A stretch of 64,000 bases of DNA from Ifrita kowaldi (Eukaryota; Chordata; Aves; Passeriformes; Cinclosomatidae), in contig VZRS01007681.1 in the NCBI GenBank assembly GCA_013398055.1, positions 248,001-312,000 on the forward strand, written 5' to 3'. The notes below the pieces were generated by a model that made no database searches, was not told the DNA's origin, and was given only the letters and a program-made list of their open reading frames with translations. The stretch's first letter is position 1. Each line of letters opens with the position of its first letter. Position numbers and translations under genes: made by a program. This document shows, one piece after another, positions 36,379 to 49,560 of this stretch.

Positions 36379-38394
36379 TCTTGACCTAAAGTCCCTCACA
36401 AAGCTCAATGCCCATGAAATAGTGACAGTTTACTGTAAAGAACCAGCCAGGTATAACAGAAGTCAGTCCTTTCCTCTTCTCACTCCTAGCTTAGCCTGAC
36501 CTCTTCTCCTTAGATTGAACTCACGGCATTTTAGTTACAAGTGAAAAACATTTTGCCCAAAGGGAGCAGTTAAATCCAGGCAATACCTGTTCCATTTCCT
36601 AAGATGTTCTCTAAGTCTCACAAAGAAAAAAGTTTTACATGATGTGGTTGAATTTAGAGAAAACTGTCTGGAAACTGTGCGACTAATGATTACATCTTGA
36701 TTTTCAGCTCTCTTCTATTAAAATTGCTGCAAACAATACAAGACACATAAAGAGGTGTTTTCTGCTACACTCGACAAATACTTGAGTTTAAAAAGCATCA
36801 AATGCCCCAAAGAAAACAAGCATCTCCTAAATCCCTATCATTCTGCAGAAAGAATTAGAGAAAGTACAGTTTTCATCATTAATAATCTTGACCACTGTAT
36901 TGTAGATTGCTTAATCAAGAAGGATGGGAAGAAACCATAAGAGACAATGCTAGATTTCATCACAGGACAATGAGACCATGGAATTCGTGGATATTACTGC
37001 AACAAATATAACTACTTTTTTTTCCTTCTTTCATCTTCTATTATTCTTGTCAAGTAAGGTGAATGGAAAAAAATCAGTGAAAACTACAGTCTGCAGACTC
37101 TTGTCAAACCACAACTTCTGGTTGAAGAATACATATGTTTGGAAGGCTTTTAATACCTGCAATCCTACTAGTTTGATAATGTAATGGGTCAGAAAAGATA
37201 TGACAAATGTCCCAGTGCCCAGAAACTGGTCAGGGAGTGCGTCTGTGGAGCCTGCCTGCTCAGAAAGCAAGGAAAGCTTTGTGTTCTCAAGTCCAGTTGA
37301 ATGGTCTCATTGAAAAGATGAACTACAGTTTTCTTACAGAAAAAACACTGTGTGATGAATACCCATGTACTGCATTTCCAGCAATGTTTCTTGACTGATT
37401 AGAACTGTATTATAGTCCCTGACACATCATCTATATTGCCTTGTTATATGTATCGATAGCATCATTTGTAGTCTTTCCACAAGACTAAAGTGTTTGTTGA
37501 TTGTATGTGTTAATCTATCAGCTCTTTGTTTGGAACAGACCCTCAAGAGTAATAGGAAATTTTCCTTACCTGGATCAGAGAAGAAGAACACAGAATATTG
37601 AAATGTGTTCCCATCAAACATTTGTATTCATTTAAGTAAACCAAAGTGTTTGTTTTTCATGAAAAGAACGAAGTAATGAAAATATCCATGACATACTTAA
37701 AATGAGTCTTAGTGGCATCAAGTACACCAGGTGCCCTTAACAATTATGCTCCCCTTGATGTTCACTTGATTTAAATAGACTAGGAAATACAATAATAGCA
37801 TAGGAGTGTGTAGTGAAACACAAAAGGCATAGACTATTTTTAAACAGCTTGGACAAACAAGGTTCTCCATTAGCATAAAAACAAAGTGTCAGCAGCATAT
37901 TACTAATATTCCCATCTGCATTTGGCATGGTGCATTGCCTTCATGCTGACACTTTCAGTGTGTCAAATACTACTATCTTTACTTTCAAAACAAAAGAATT
38001 TCTTCAATTCCAATTAATAATTATGTATTAGGCTACAATGAACCTGTAATTCAATTCTGAATGCAGATTTTACTTTAATTATTTAATCTCTTTGGACAAC
38101 TGTTCCCTAGAACATTATGAAACAAATGTCAATCACTACCCTAATGAAAAGTGACTGTTTGAAAGCACTGAATGATGCTAAAAACATTCATTTGTTCTTA
38201 CAGTTCATATTTAATGCAAATGTAAGTAATTCATCTGTGAAAATCATTATTCATGGCCTGCTTGGATCAGGTCTTTCCCACAGAACAATACAGCCCTCAA
38301 AAGAATATGGAAATGGGCTCAAATACAATGTACTTTCTTCTGTGAAGACACTAACTAAAAAGTGCAGTGATAGAAGTTTAAAGTGAGGCTTGTT

Positions 38395-38543
38395 CCAAAA
38401 GTTATAATAATCAAAACCGATCACCAACATATTGGTTGCACACAAACATGGGATGTGGTTTAGTGATGGAGCTGGTAGTCCTAGGTTAACGGCTGGACTC
38501 AATGATCCTAGAAGTCTTTTCAATCTAAGTGCTTCTATGATTC
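38395..38543 (+). mobile_element. CR1 3'-end fragment, plus orientation
   Basis: It contains GGGATGTGGTTTAGTGATGG, then GGCTGGACTCAATGATCCTAGAAGTCTTTTC-type sequence (38491-38521) and the terminus CTTCTATGATTCTGTGG. This is the characteristic last ~140 bp of a bird CR1. Confidence 0.88.
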
Positions 38544-41216
38544 TGTGGCAGGATTTCAGCAAGAGCATCAGGTTCAATTTTTGGAACACCATGGATTTCT
38601 AAAGAAGCTTGCCCATACAGGTATCTTGTAAAAGAGGGAACGCATAGGTAGTATTTTACTATTGCATTAATGTGGGAGAACACTCTGCATAGAAATTCTG
38701 CATGCCTGAAAGACAGCAATGAGGAAGGCTGACTTCAGGAAAATCTGAATGAGTTAAGGTGACATAGCCCACAGGATGAATTTTAAAGAATTAGGATTAA
38801 TAGGCCTTTTGTAAGGATCAAGTTTTGATTCCAACTTTCATTCCAAGGTTCATTGTTCTTATGGACTGTACTGATACTGTAGGTGATAATTTTTCCCCTC
38901 CCTGTTTGCTATGTGATGCCTAAACACCTTTTTCTTCAAGAAATCAAGTGCTGCTTATGGATGTGCAGGAGATTGATCACTACCACCATGTACGATGTCG
39001 ATCTCTTCTTTAGTCTTTGTTGGATGGGTATGTATTGACTGGCCATCCTAGCAATATTTTCTGGTTTCCATTTTATACAGACTAGGAAAATGCTTCTTTT
39101 TACTCTGAGAATCAGTACAGTTTATCTGGGAATGTATACTTGTCCATTCATCGTCTGTGCATTTTACATATAAATTACATTCCAGATGTAATTACTCAAC
39201 CTCATATGTCACATTAACATTTGACTACAGATTAAAATCTGCAGAGATTAAAATATCAGTATAAAGTTGCCTTGCAGACAGAATGTGTCCACCAACAGAT
39301 AAACTGTGTTGATAAAGGTAAGTTATGAGTCCAGGAGTTAGAGTTCACTGAAGGACACCAAACCAGTCCTGTCTCCATGGAACATTTCTTATCTTAAGAT
39401 GTTACATTGTATAAACAGAAAATTAATACAATAAATTACTGTATGCGTATCTTTGTCTTGCAAGGACACAAAGATCAGAACTAAAGCATAAATTCACTTT
39501 ACTAGGTGCAGAAATTAAATTTTTGTAGTAATAAATAAATGTATTCAACAGTATTTTAGCTATATAATGTCTATATTAAAAGAAATTAAAAACAGCTAGC
39601 AGTTTTTATGCATTTCTGCCCCATTCCAAAGCTTTGTGATTTCCCATCATCTGTCAGAGTTTACATTACAGGGTCTAGTGAGATGTCCTTCCAGCTGAGG
39701 AACACTCACTACTGCTCAGTTCCTCAGCAGGAAACTTGTGTCTTCTTGCAGTGGGCATATAGATTGCTGTGCAAATGGATGAGCAGCTATGCAGGCTATT
39801 TGATTACTTCCAGCAGCAGAAGAAAGATGGAAAATCAAAGCAATTCAAAATCCTGGGTCAGTCAGTCTAACAGACTTGGGAATGTTTTCTGAGAACAGGA
39901 CAGTCGATTAGAATATTGTTTATTTTATAAACAATGAGTTACTAAACTACTGTAGACAAAACTTAAATGTACAAGTGCTCTTTCCATCCACCCATCTTGT
40001 AAAATTTCAGAGAAACCACCATGAACTTCGCAGAGCCACCATGTTTAGGCTATTCTTATTTTCTAACAGCTCTTCATAACAGCAACTCCTTGGCAGGTTA
40101 CAAAGATCAATAGTTCTTTACTTCTTTCAAGCTGCTGAAGTGGTCCACTGAGCAGAAACGAGCTAATGGGCACTTTCTTGGTGTGCCAGTCACAGCAAGG
40201 AACATTCAGCATGGGGCACTCTGTTCCCAGCTTTACAACACATAGTATGAGTAGAGTGGGGTTTTTTTCCCTTTAGGAAAGGACTGTATAAACTTCAAGC
40301 AATTAGAAAAAAAATTAGTAAGCTTCTAGGCACCCTATTCTTTCAGAAATTGAGTGATTTTTCAGTTCCATGTTGACCTAAGCATCTCCAATACAGAAAA
40401 GAGGGAGAAGCTGTTTTGTATGATAACATGTTACTTTAACATAAGCATCTGCATTTCTCTTTCCTTTTTCTTTTTTAAACTCTGGAAAACATGAAATGCA
40501 TTTATATTTTTTCCTCTATTTTAATGTGTTCTTTTTATCTTTCAGGATATTATCACTAGTGTACAGAATAGTAAACCCAGAGATATGCTGCTTTTTATTA
40601 TAGTTACTAAAATAACTACCACCAGGTCTTACAGTAACTCAGAATGTTGTTTGAGCCAATTAAATGAGTTTCAGTAATCTGTGTTCTAAAAAATTCAGTC
40701 CTACATTTAAGAAACCCTAAAAAATAGTCACTGCTGAAGAGGAACATTTCTGCAGCAAGGGAGAGAGCTTAAGGAGGAAGGAAAATGGAGTTAATTCCTG
40801 CCTTTTACAGCCAGATTTGTAATCTGGACCATTCCTAAAGGAAGCCATGCAAAACCTGCCGTTTTTGCCACCATGTTTACACTAAATACTGAATTGCAGA
40901 CAAATTAGTTTGAGTGAGCAGGTACTGCCTGCATGACCTCTTCTTTTACAAACTGACAGCAGTGGTTGTCTGTTGAGTTGCTTTCAGATATCTGAGTTGG
41001 CCAGTTGGACAGACTGTTCACAAAGCAGCCTGAATACATGACTGAGTAGTAACTATTTTGAAGAGGGACTTAAAATGGCTGATTAGAATTAAAAGCAACT
41101 TCTGTAATAGCTCATCTTCAGTCTTTTGTCACTTTTTAAACTATTTACCTGAACCTAGTTTAAATGTATCTATCTGTAATTTGTGATAGCTGTTGCCCTT
41201 ATTAGTCATTCTATTA

Positions 41217-41265
41217 AAAAACCCAAACAAAAAAAACCCCCAAACCAACCAAACAAAAACCCCAT
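41217..41265. repeat. A/C-rich low-complexity tract
   Basis: AAAACCC and CCAACCAAAC units, like the tract at 2324-2412. Confidence 0.8.
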
Positions 41266-41754
41266 AGGTTAGTTTACCTGACATTTTTATTGCCTGTTTG
41301 TAGTAATTTGAAATTTGTCTCTGAAGACCGACATGTGAGCTCTCTGCATGTTCACTGTTTATCATATTTTATTTAAGTCAATATAACTATAGCAAAAGAG
41401 ATAGCAAAATCTTACTTGGGGAAAAATTATTCCTCTGAAAAGAACTGCCTACATTTAATTGAACCAAACTTTGATAGAATTTATAGACAAATACTCATTT
41501 TAAAAAAACATTTAATATTTATTTAGGGTTTGCCAACAAACCTGAGAGTATATTCCTTTCTGTACCTAGCTCCAAATGTGTCTTTTATGCCACTTACCTA
41601 GGAGAAACCAGTTTCTTGTCTAAAAAGTGGCAAGTTATCTGACCAGGGACTTTTTATTTTCATCCTGACCTCTCTTTGCTTTTTTCCATGTGCAGGTACT
41701 GAAAATAGGTGTGTCCAAGTTTTCATGACAAGAGCAAACAAAAGCCAGTGACAG

Positions 41755-41935
41755 AAATATGGGATCACTGAGGTTGGGAAAGGCCTCTGAGATAATCAAG
41801 TCCCACCTTTAACTGAACCTCACCCTGTCAGCCAGACCCTGGCACTGAGTGCCACATCCAGTCTTATGAACATTTCTTACATCCTGCCTGTTTTCCAGTG
41901 TTCAGTCGAATTCTTCTGAGAAAGCTCTGTTAGAA
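41755..41935 (-). mobile_element. CR1 3'-end fragment, minus orientation
   Basis: The plus strand shows GGGATCACTGAGGTTGGGAA, then CTGGCACTGAGTGCCACATC, the reverse of the CR1 3' region. It is truncated after about 180 bp. Confidence 0.85.
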
Positions 41936-42422
41936 CAGAAGCTTAGGATAATTTTATGAAATAGAAATGCAAGTGCATATTTTATCTTTAATGCTGTTTA
42001 TAACAGAGCATCCATACGATTTTCTTCTACTTTAGTAAAGTGTTCTGTCTACAAAGAGAGACTAAGATAGTCTATTTATTATTTTGTAGAAGCTCACAAC
42101 TTCAATGATAATAATTTAATTTGCCTTAAAAAATAATAATTAAGCTTAGATTCTAAGATAATACGCCTAGGTACAGATTTGTATAATTCGTTTACTCCTA
42201 CTTTTTTTCAGATGGATGCTTATTACCTGTTGAAAAAAGCCACTTAGTTCCTTATGTATTCAGTGGTATGTTCTTGTAATCTTGAGTTTGGCAAAAAATA
42301 ACAGTTACAAATTAAACTATTCAACTTGAATTAAAGGTGGCTATAAAATATTCTTTATTAAACTTCTCTTTTTTATTAAATTATTAAAAAAATTATCAGA
42401 GACTTTCAGTTCTGAATTAAAT

Positions 42423-42448
42423 ATTTAGATTAAATATTTAATCTAAAT
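42423..42448. repeat. Perfect 26-bp palindrome
   Basis: Thirteen bases starting ATTTAGATTAA are mirrored exactly by their complement with no spacer. Both flanks repeat AAATATTTAG-like motifs. Confidence 0.88.
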
Positions 42449-45400
42449 TCAAATATTTAGTTAAAATTCTACTGTGTGAAATTGAAGGCACTTACAAAAT
42501 CTTCTTCTGGTTTATCTGTGTTGACCACATTAGATTTCCAAGGCATGCTTGGTATTTTACTTGTGTCTAGTTATATAAAGTTTAAATTAATAATGTATAC
42601 TGTTAACAAACTTGAAAAATTAGAATTTAAATTATATATACGTATAGATTGCAAGACTTATTACTCGTGTTATTATTATGAATACTGTTAAATTTATATT
42701 TATGTTTGCTAACTAATAAAACTCCTAAACCCAAATCAACCTCAACCTTTAAGTATAAAAGAGTAAGTTATTTTCTATCTTCCTAAAAATTCTCTTGGAC
42801 TTTTAAAAAGAGTATTGGGTTTGAATAGCAAGAAGTCCTTCTGACTGATTATTATTTTCCATATAAAGTATGGTGTCAAAAGAACAACACAACAACTTCT
42901 TGTCAAGAAGAAATTATACAATATTATGAGGAATTGTAGCCTCAAAATGGCAGATTAGTCTGTGCCAAAAAGACATTTAATTTTTAGGCCCTCTTGCAGA
43001 CAATATTTTTAGAAAAATGTTCTATACTGGTCACCTGAAAAATGTTTTACAAACGAGTTGGCATGGAGATGTGGAGATCCTGCTCCCTTAAAGCATTTAA
43101 TTATATCCCTGCCATCGAGAGTACGAATAATAGCACCTCTGTGGTGCTGCTTATAATTAACTATCTGGATTATAGTATGAATATTGAAAGATTTAATCCA
43201 CCATTGCCTTGAATAAAGAGTAGCCATATGCAGTACTTTTGCAAAATGTAAAATTATATATCATATAACATCATATTGTCTATATGTAAAGCACTTCAAC
43301 AGATTTTTTTCTATTTATAATCAGTGTTATACTGCAAATCTTTTAAAGTATTCCATCAAAAGGATGCACCTAGAGTGTAACCAGAAAAAAATAAGTGGCA
43401 AAATATAATCTAAAGTGACTCAACATTTCCCATGGTATTATTTTCCACTGCACTGGTCTAAAATATACTGACAGTTACTGTTCCGAAAGGCGGAAAAGCT
43501 CCATAAATAATAGGTAGGTCAAAGAAGTTCCATCTAATTTGCCTTCTACAAGCTCAAGCAAATGCAAGATAGAGTTTATTAGAATTTCAAGTGCAGAAGG
43601 GTAAATGTTAAAACTGCATTAAATAATTAAAGCAAAATAAAACATTTAAAATTTTAAGTATTCTATGACCTACATGTTGCAAAAAATAAACCAAAAAAGG
43701 AAAGATGCTATAATATGTCTCTGGGACATTGTCTGGAAAGAAGGCAATGAGAATCTGCTTTCTAGATAAATTTGCTAGATGAATGATGACATGAAGCACA
43801 GATAGTGATATCTGCCTTTGACTAAGTAAAATAAAACATGTATTTGTGTCTTATTACAGTGCAAGAGACAGGCCAATACAGTTTCATATTCACACACAGT
43901 AACTCTCATATAGACACACCATAAAAAGATTTTAAAAAATCACATTCATTTCTTCATGTTCAACGTACCTGGAAGTTGATAGAAAAAAAAATTAGCAGTA
44001 TGAGTTTTGGTTTGTCTAAAAACTGATTTATCTACTGACTCAAAGTGGCATGATACCATTGGGATTTTCAGTGGAGGGAAAAACAATGGGGAGGGGGATC
44101 TGCAATGGATAGATCAAGAACTGGGCAGCATGAATTGCTGCACTTACCTACTGGAATTAGGAAACTCCTTCAACTAACAAAACCTCCATGGGGCTCCCAG
44201 ACCTAATTAAGAAAAATATATCTGCACTTTCTAAACACTCAGTTTGGATTTCCCTAGCAATATCGGCATTCCTTCAGCTCTAACACAATATCTGTTAAAA
44301 ACAGAAAAAAAGGGGTTAAATTTCCTGGAACATATGTCTGGGCTGCTGCATGAAGGAAAGCCTATGTAAACACAGGTGGGAAAACAGATGGAGAAAGGAA
44401 AAGATAGCAGGGAGACCAGTCTTATCTTGTGTCCTTTGTGGTTGAGAGGAATTGTGCCAGTGACTACAGAAAAGAGCAGGATGAGAGCACAGAGAACAGT
44501 CAGGCCTCTGTCCACCAGCGAGAAAGCAAATGAAGTAACAGCAGTGTCCTGAACGTGTTCCCAGAAATCCTCCTCTGACTATGCTGTGCTGAGCCTTACT
44601 GGTTGGGTAGTTATTCCTTTCTTCTCTCTGAAGGCATGTCAGCCCCACTCTAACGCCACCAGTTCAGCATGGAGGCAGCTCAGCCCGTGCTTATTGGAAC
44701 CAGGACTGCCGGTCCTGAGCCCCTCCTCTGACTCCACAGGGCTGGTGGCTGCAGGGGCACAGGACCTCATGAAACCACTCCTGCTCATCAAAGTCCTCTG
44801 CACTAACTTTGGGACCGCTTAAAACTCCTATGTTCGCAGGGCTAACAACCTCAGACAAGTTATCAAATGGCTGAAATCTGTTTTTCCCCTTTGTTCTCCA
44901 AGCAGGAGCCTGCAGTCTGTAGCGGAGTACGTGGGAACACCATCTGACTGAGTCTGGTGCGAGGGGTACGCAGAGAAGTGGAGGATCACAAGGTATCAGG
45001 GAGCAAAAGGCCTTTCCAGAAGGGAAAGAGAAATTGCAGGCCCTGATCTTACTGTGATTACTGAAGTACCCCTAAGAGCCACACATGGAGCCACCTGAGT
45101 AAGAGGAAGGAGATCATTGGAAAGGATTTATTTTATTAAAACAAACTTCTCTTTAGTTTATTACATGCCTGTGTGTTTGATGTGATTAATTATCAGAGAT
45201 TTTGAATTACCGACTTATATAATATTATTATGGACTTATTCTGAAACAGCAAAAATCAGAATTGTTGCAGAGCAGTGGTATTACATCAGTTTCTATCAAT
45301 ATGTATTTGTATAGGTAAATTAGATTAATATTAGGCTTATTAGATACGTTAATAATTCTGCTCTGTAAAGCCCCAGTAAGTGATGAACTAATCTTTTCTA

Positions 45401-46284
45401 TAAGCAAAAGATTCATATTCTTGTGCTTCATCCCGAAAGATGTCAAAGTCTTTGCATTTTGCCAATTTTATAGGTACAGTGAAGAATTAATCTATTCAGT
45501 AATTCCTCCTGTCACAAGAAGAGTAACTTGTAATCCAATCACCTGGTACTGAGAGAAAAAGGTTCAACAGGATTGAAATCTGGCAATTTCCTTCCTGCCA
45601 TTTATTATTGGGATTATATCATAAATGAGTTTGAACTACCAAGATATTAAAGAGAAAGACAAATATGCGCTGATACAGAGAAAGCAAAAATGGGGGAGCT
45701 GTCATTATCCACTGCTGTGTACTTAACTTCCCATTTTCAGTATTGTAAACTATAGATATGCAGGACCATGGACAAGATGACAAAAAAGTTAAACAACTTT
45801 GTAATCACAACATCCTCAAAATACAATTGCTTATATTTTTCACCTGCTTCCTGATTCTTATTCTCCATCCCAGGAAGGCTGAGTTCAGGTGTGTTGATCT
45901 CAAGCTTTCAATTCAGCTTAACTGCAAACACATGTGCAGTCAGGTTTTCCTACTCGCTGTTTAAAAGGGATAGGTGAAAGCACCTTCCCACTCTTTGCCA
46001 GCTTCTGGAGGTTGTTCAGATGCGTGCTTGCCCCTTAACTTTTCCTCCCTTTCTCATCAGTCTCATGCCCATGCTGTTCCCCTGAACTCTCAGCTCCTCT
46101 GTCTCCTATTTATTTGCACCACTCACAACCTGACTCCTGTCCACAGAGTCCTCTCTCTGTTGATATCTATCTCACACTCTTCCATACGGTTTTGTCCTAT
46201 GTGTTAACATAGTTCACACCATCCATTCCTTCTCTCCTCATCTTCATTCATGTTACTCACCCTACACTAGAAGGAGAAGATCAT

Positions 46285-47341
46285 AATTCCTTGGATAAAG
46301 AATTGGTTGCATGGTCACATCCAGAGGGTAGTAGTCAATGGCTCAGAGTCCTGATGGACATCAGTGACAAGTGGTGTCCCTCAGACATCCATACTGGAAC
46401 CAGTACTGTCTTCATTAATGAAATAAATTGAGGAATTGAGTGCACTCTCAGCAAGTTAACTGATGAATCCAAACTGAGCAGTGCTGTTGACACACCTGAA
46501 GGATGGGATGCCATCCAGAGGGACCTGGACAAGCTGGAGAAGGGGCCCATGGGAATCTGATGAGCTTTAACAAGACCAAGTGTGCTCCTGGGGAGGGACA
46601 ACCCCCGGTATCAGCACAGGCTGGGCATGAACAGACCAAGAGCAGTCCTGCCCAGAAGGTCTTGGGGGTGCTGTGGGTGAGAGGCTGGACATGCTCCAGC
46701 CATGGCACTCACAGCCCAGAGAGCCAAACATGTCCTGAGCTGCACCCAGAGCCCCGTGGGCAGCAGGGGAGGGAGGGGATTGTGCCCTTCTGCTCTGCTC
46801 TGCTCTGGTGAGACCCACCTGGAGCACTGCATCCAGCTCTGGGGTCTCCAAGATAGGAAGGCCATGGACCTGTTGGAACAAGTCCAGAGGAGGCCAAGAT
46901 GATCAGAGGGGTGGAACGCCTCTCCTATAAGGCAAGGCTGGGAGAATTGGTTTTTTCAGCCTGGAAAAGAGAAGTCCTAGAGGTGACCTAATTGTGATCC
47001 TCTGGTACCTGAAGGTAGTCTACAAGAAAGATGGAGAGAGACTTTCTACAAGAGCATGTGGTGAAAGGACAAGGGGAAATGGCTTCAAACGGAAAGAGAG
47101 TAGATTTACATTAGATACTAGGAAAAAATTCTTTACTGAGAGAGTGGTCAGACACTGGCACAGGTTGCCCAGAAAAGCTGTGGATGCTCCATCCCTGGAA
47201 GTGTTCAAGGATGAACAGCTGGATGGGGCTCTCAGCAACCTTGTCTAGTGAAAGATGTCCCTGACCACGGCGGGGGGAGCAGAACTAGATGATGTTAAAC
47301 GTCCCTTTCAACCCAAGACATTCTACGTTTCTATGATTCTA
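46285..47341 (+). mobile_element. CR1 LINE fragment, ~1.06 kb, plus orientation, longest in window
   Basis: It covers the C-terminal third of CR1 ORF2 and the 3' end. Read in frame segments it shows VDTPEGWDAIQRDLDKLEK near 46490-46545, in line with sequence after the RT catalytic loop. It ends with an open frame (46994-47248) containing RKKFFTERVVRHWHRLPRKA and DAPSLEVFK, and a stop after ALSNLV. The element closes with TCTATGATTCT at 47331-47341, the CR1 terminal repeat. Frameshifts and a 5' truncation make it inactive. It sits in HCN1 intron 6 in the orientation opposite to the gene. Confidence 0.93.
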
Positions 47342-47477
47342 GGGTAATTTCTATTGAGGGCAACCTTATTTCATCCCATGTGAGAAAACGTGTCAGTGTC
47401 AGTGGGAGAAGTTTCTCTTGTACTTGTAAAAGGAAAAGATGCCTCTACTGCTGTGCTGATAGTGGCAGCAATCCCAT

Positions 47478-47537
47478 TCCTAATAATGGGGAACTAGGAG
47501 CAAAATTTCTAATAATGGGGAACTATTAGCAAACAGA
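47478..47537. repeat. 30-bp tandem duplication
   Basis: CTAATAATGGGGAACTA occurs twice, 30 bases apart, each followed by GGAGCAAAA or TTAGCAAAC. Confidence 0.85.
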
Positions 47538-49327
47538 AAGTAAAAAAATGAAGGAAGACATAAAAAAAATCCACTGATGTTTCAAAAAAATAAGATATAG
47601 TTCAATTAAAAAGAAATAAAACAGCTACAGAGTATTAAAATCCCATGATTCTTCACTGGTAGCTGTGGCTTTCATAATTTCACTGATGTAGAAATGACTG
47701 TATAACTGCACAGTGAAAATTAACTTTGTATATTCTTCCTCGTCTAATTCCTGTCCCTTTTATAAAAATGCACATGGACATATCATGTGAGGACAGGGAT
47801 TCTAAGGAAGGCAGTAAAAAGTTAGTGATTTCTACAAATGCCAGCAAAATGGTAGGGGGAATATGGCCAATGAAAAATGACAGTACCAGAAACTGCTTTC
47901 AAATTCCTACTAGCACTTGGAGTAGATATGTGGGATCATAATGTCCTTCGACCAGCAGTCTGAAAAAAACCACTTATTGGGATGAAAATGAGCATTGTTC
48001 ATACTGCTGGGCTAAATGCTCCTGCACACAAAGTTCAAGAAGATTACATTTATGAACACACATCAAGGTCAAGGGACGAAATGCTCTTCCCACAGAAATA
48101 CCAAGAAAAAAACCACAAGATCTCTGTGGTTACAGTCTTCTATTTACTCCTTCCCTCCCAAAAGGAGAAACCAGTGAGCATGGATGGGGAAGGAGGCAGA
48201 CAGTAGTCAAGCCCTGATTTTTCTACTGTCACCACTTCGCACATGCCTCAAAAATAAACAGAAAAAGTACAGCAGAAGTTTAGTCTGATTCATCTATTCC
48301 ACTGGTGGTTACCCAGGCATGTTCTTTTTGTGAAGAATTACCAAGCAATTGTAAGGTTTATCTAGTTTTCTATTAGACCAGATATATAGGGAAGGCTGTT
48401 TTTAATTAAAGAAAAAAAAATAGGCAAGAGAATTTAAATGTTCAACATCAGTCTTCAAACCTCAAGATATTTCCTCTTTTTTACTGCAACTTTTGGTTTT
48501 CCAGGCTTTCATTCTCCCAACAGTCCCCATTCAAGTCACTCTCAAATACTGGTGATACTGCTTTGGTTCCTCTGAAATCTTGGCTTTTACACTAATTTCC
48601 AGTTCTCCCACAACTTAAGGGTTGTTGTTTTTTACCGGTAAGTTTTTTTTACCTAAATATTTTTAGTGATATAATGTTAGCACAGAAATATTTTACATGT
48701 TAAGAGTTTGAGAAATGTTTTCCAGATCCAAGGCTGCTTGCTGGTGAAACCCTCCACTGAGTTCTGGAGGTAAACCTACAAATCTCTCGAGAGTCAAGGC
48801 CCCCAGGTAACTCAGCTCTGGGACATACTTGACAGACAAGTTAGCATCTCTGAGCTGGGACAAGGAACTTTCAAACCATAAGACATCTAAAAGTTGAAAA
48901 AGCATCTGTTTAGGCATGGCACCCTGTCACCTGTGTGCCCTTTACTTGCTTCTGGGAGCACAAATGCTGATATTGATGTATTGTGTCAGACCTGGGAGCT
49001 ATACAGATCTGTTGTTATAAGTAGCATCATCTTAAACAGAGCATCAACCTCAGATTTCTCATCTCTCCATTAAGCAAAAAAGTGGTTATTGGTCTTGGGA
49101 TTTGAATGCAGCCTTGCTCTTCCAGTTTATTATTTTATCACTGTGCAATGTTTCTTGTGTCTGCTTTGGCCAAGAAGCTTTACTCAGATTCTGATACACA
49201 CTTCAGGGAAAGTGAGCATTCTCCAGAGAAATAAGCATGTTAGAACTGTTTTTCATTTTCTGCTTTGACAATCCAAACCTTTTCAATTCATAGATATCTA
49301 ATTTGCTGATTGTTTCCTCTCTTTTCA

Positions 49328-49560
49328 GCTGCAGTCATAGAATTATAAAATCATAGGTTTAAGTTATAAGGGACCTTAAAGATCATCTAGTTCCAAGCCC
49401 CCTGCCATGGGCTAAGATGCCGTTCACTAGATCAGGTTGCTCAGGGCCCAATGCGGCCTGGCCTTAAACACTTCCATGGATAGGGCATCCACAGCTTCTC
49501 TGAGCCAGATAGGTTTTTCTTCTCCTGAGCTGGAAATACACTTCTGGAAATCCACAATAT
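49328..49560 (-). mobile_element. CR1 3'-end fragment, minus orientation
   Basis: The plus strand starts GTCATAGAATTATAAAATC. It continues with GGGACCTTAAAGATCATCTA, then GCCCCCTGCCATGGGC and GGATAGGGCATCCACAGC, the reverse of the CR1 3' UTR and ORF2 end. Confidence 0.88.

Noticed and set aside
44480..45140. GC-richer patch in intron 6 considered as a possible LTR or exon
   Set aside because: I could not find terminal repeats, a polyadenylation signal in the right place or coding similarity.
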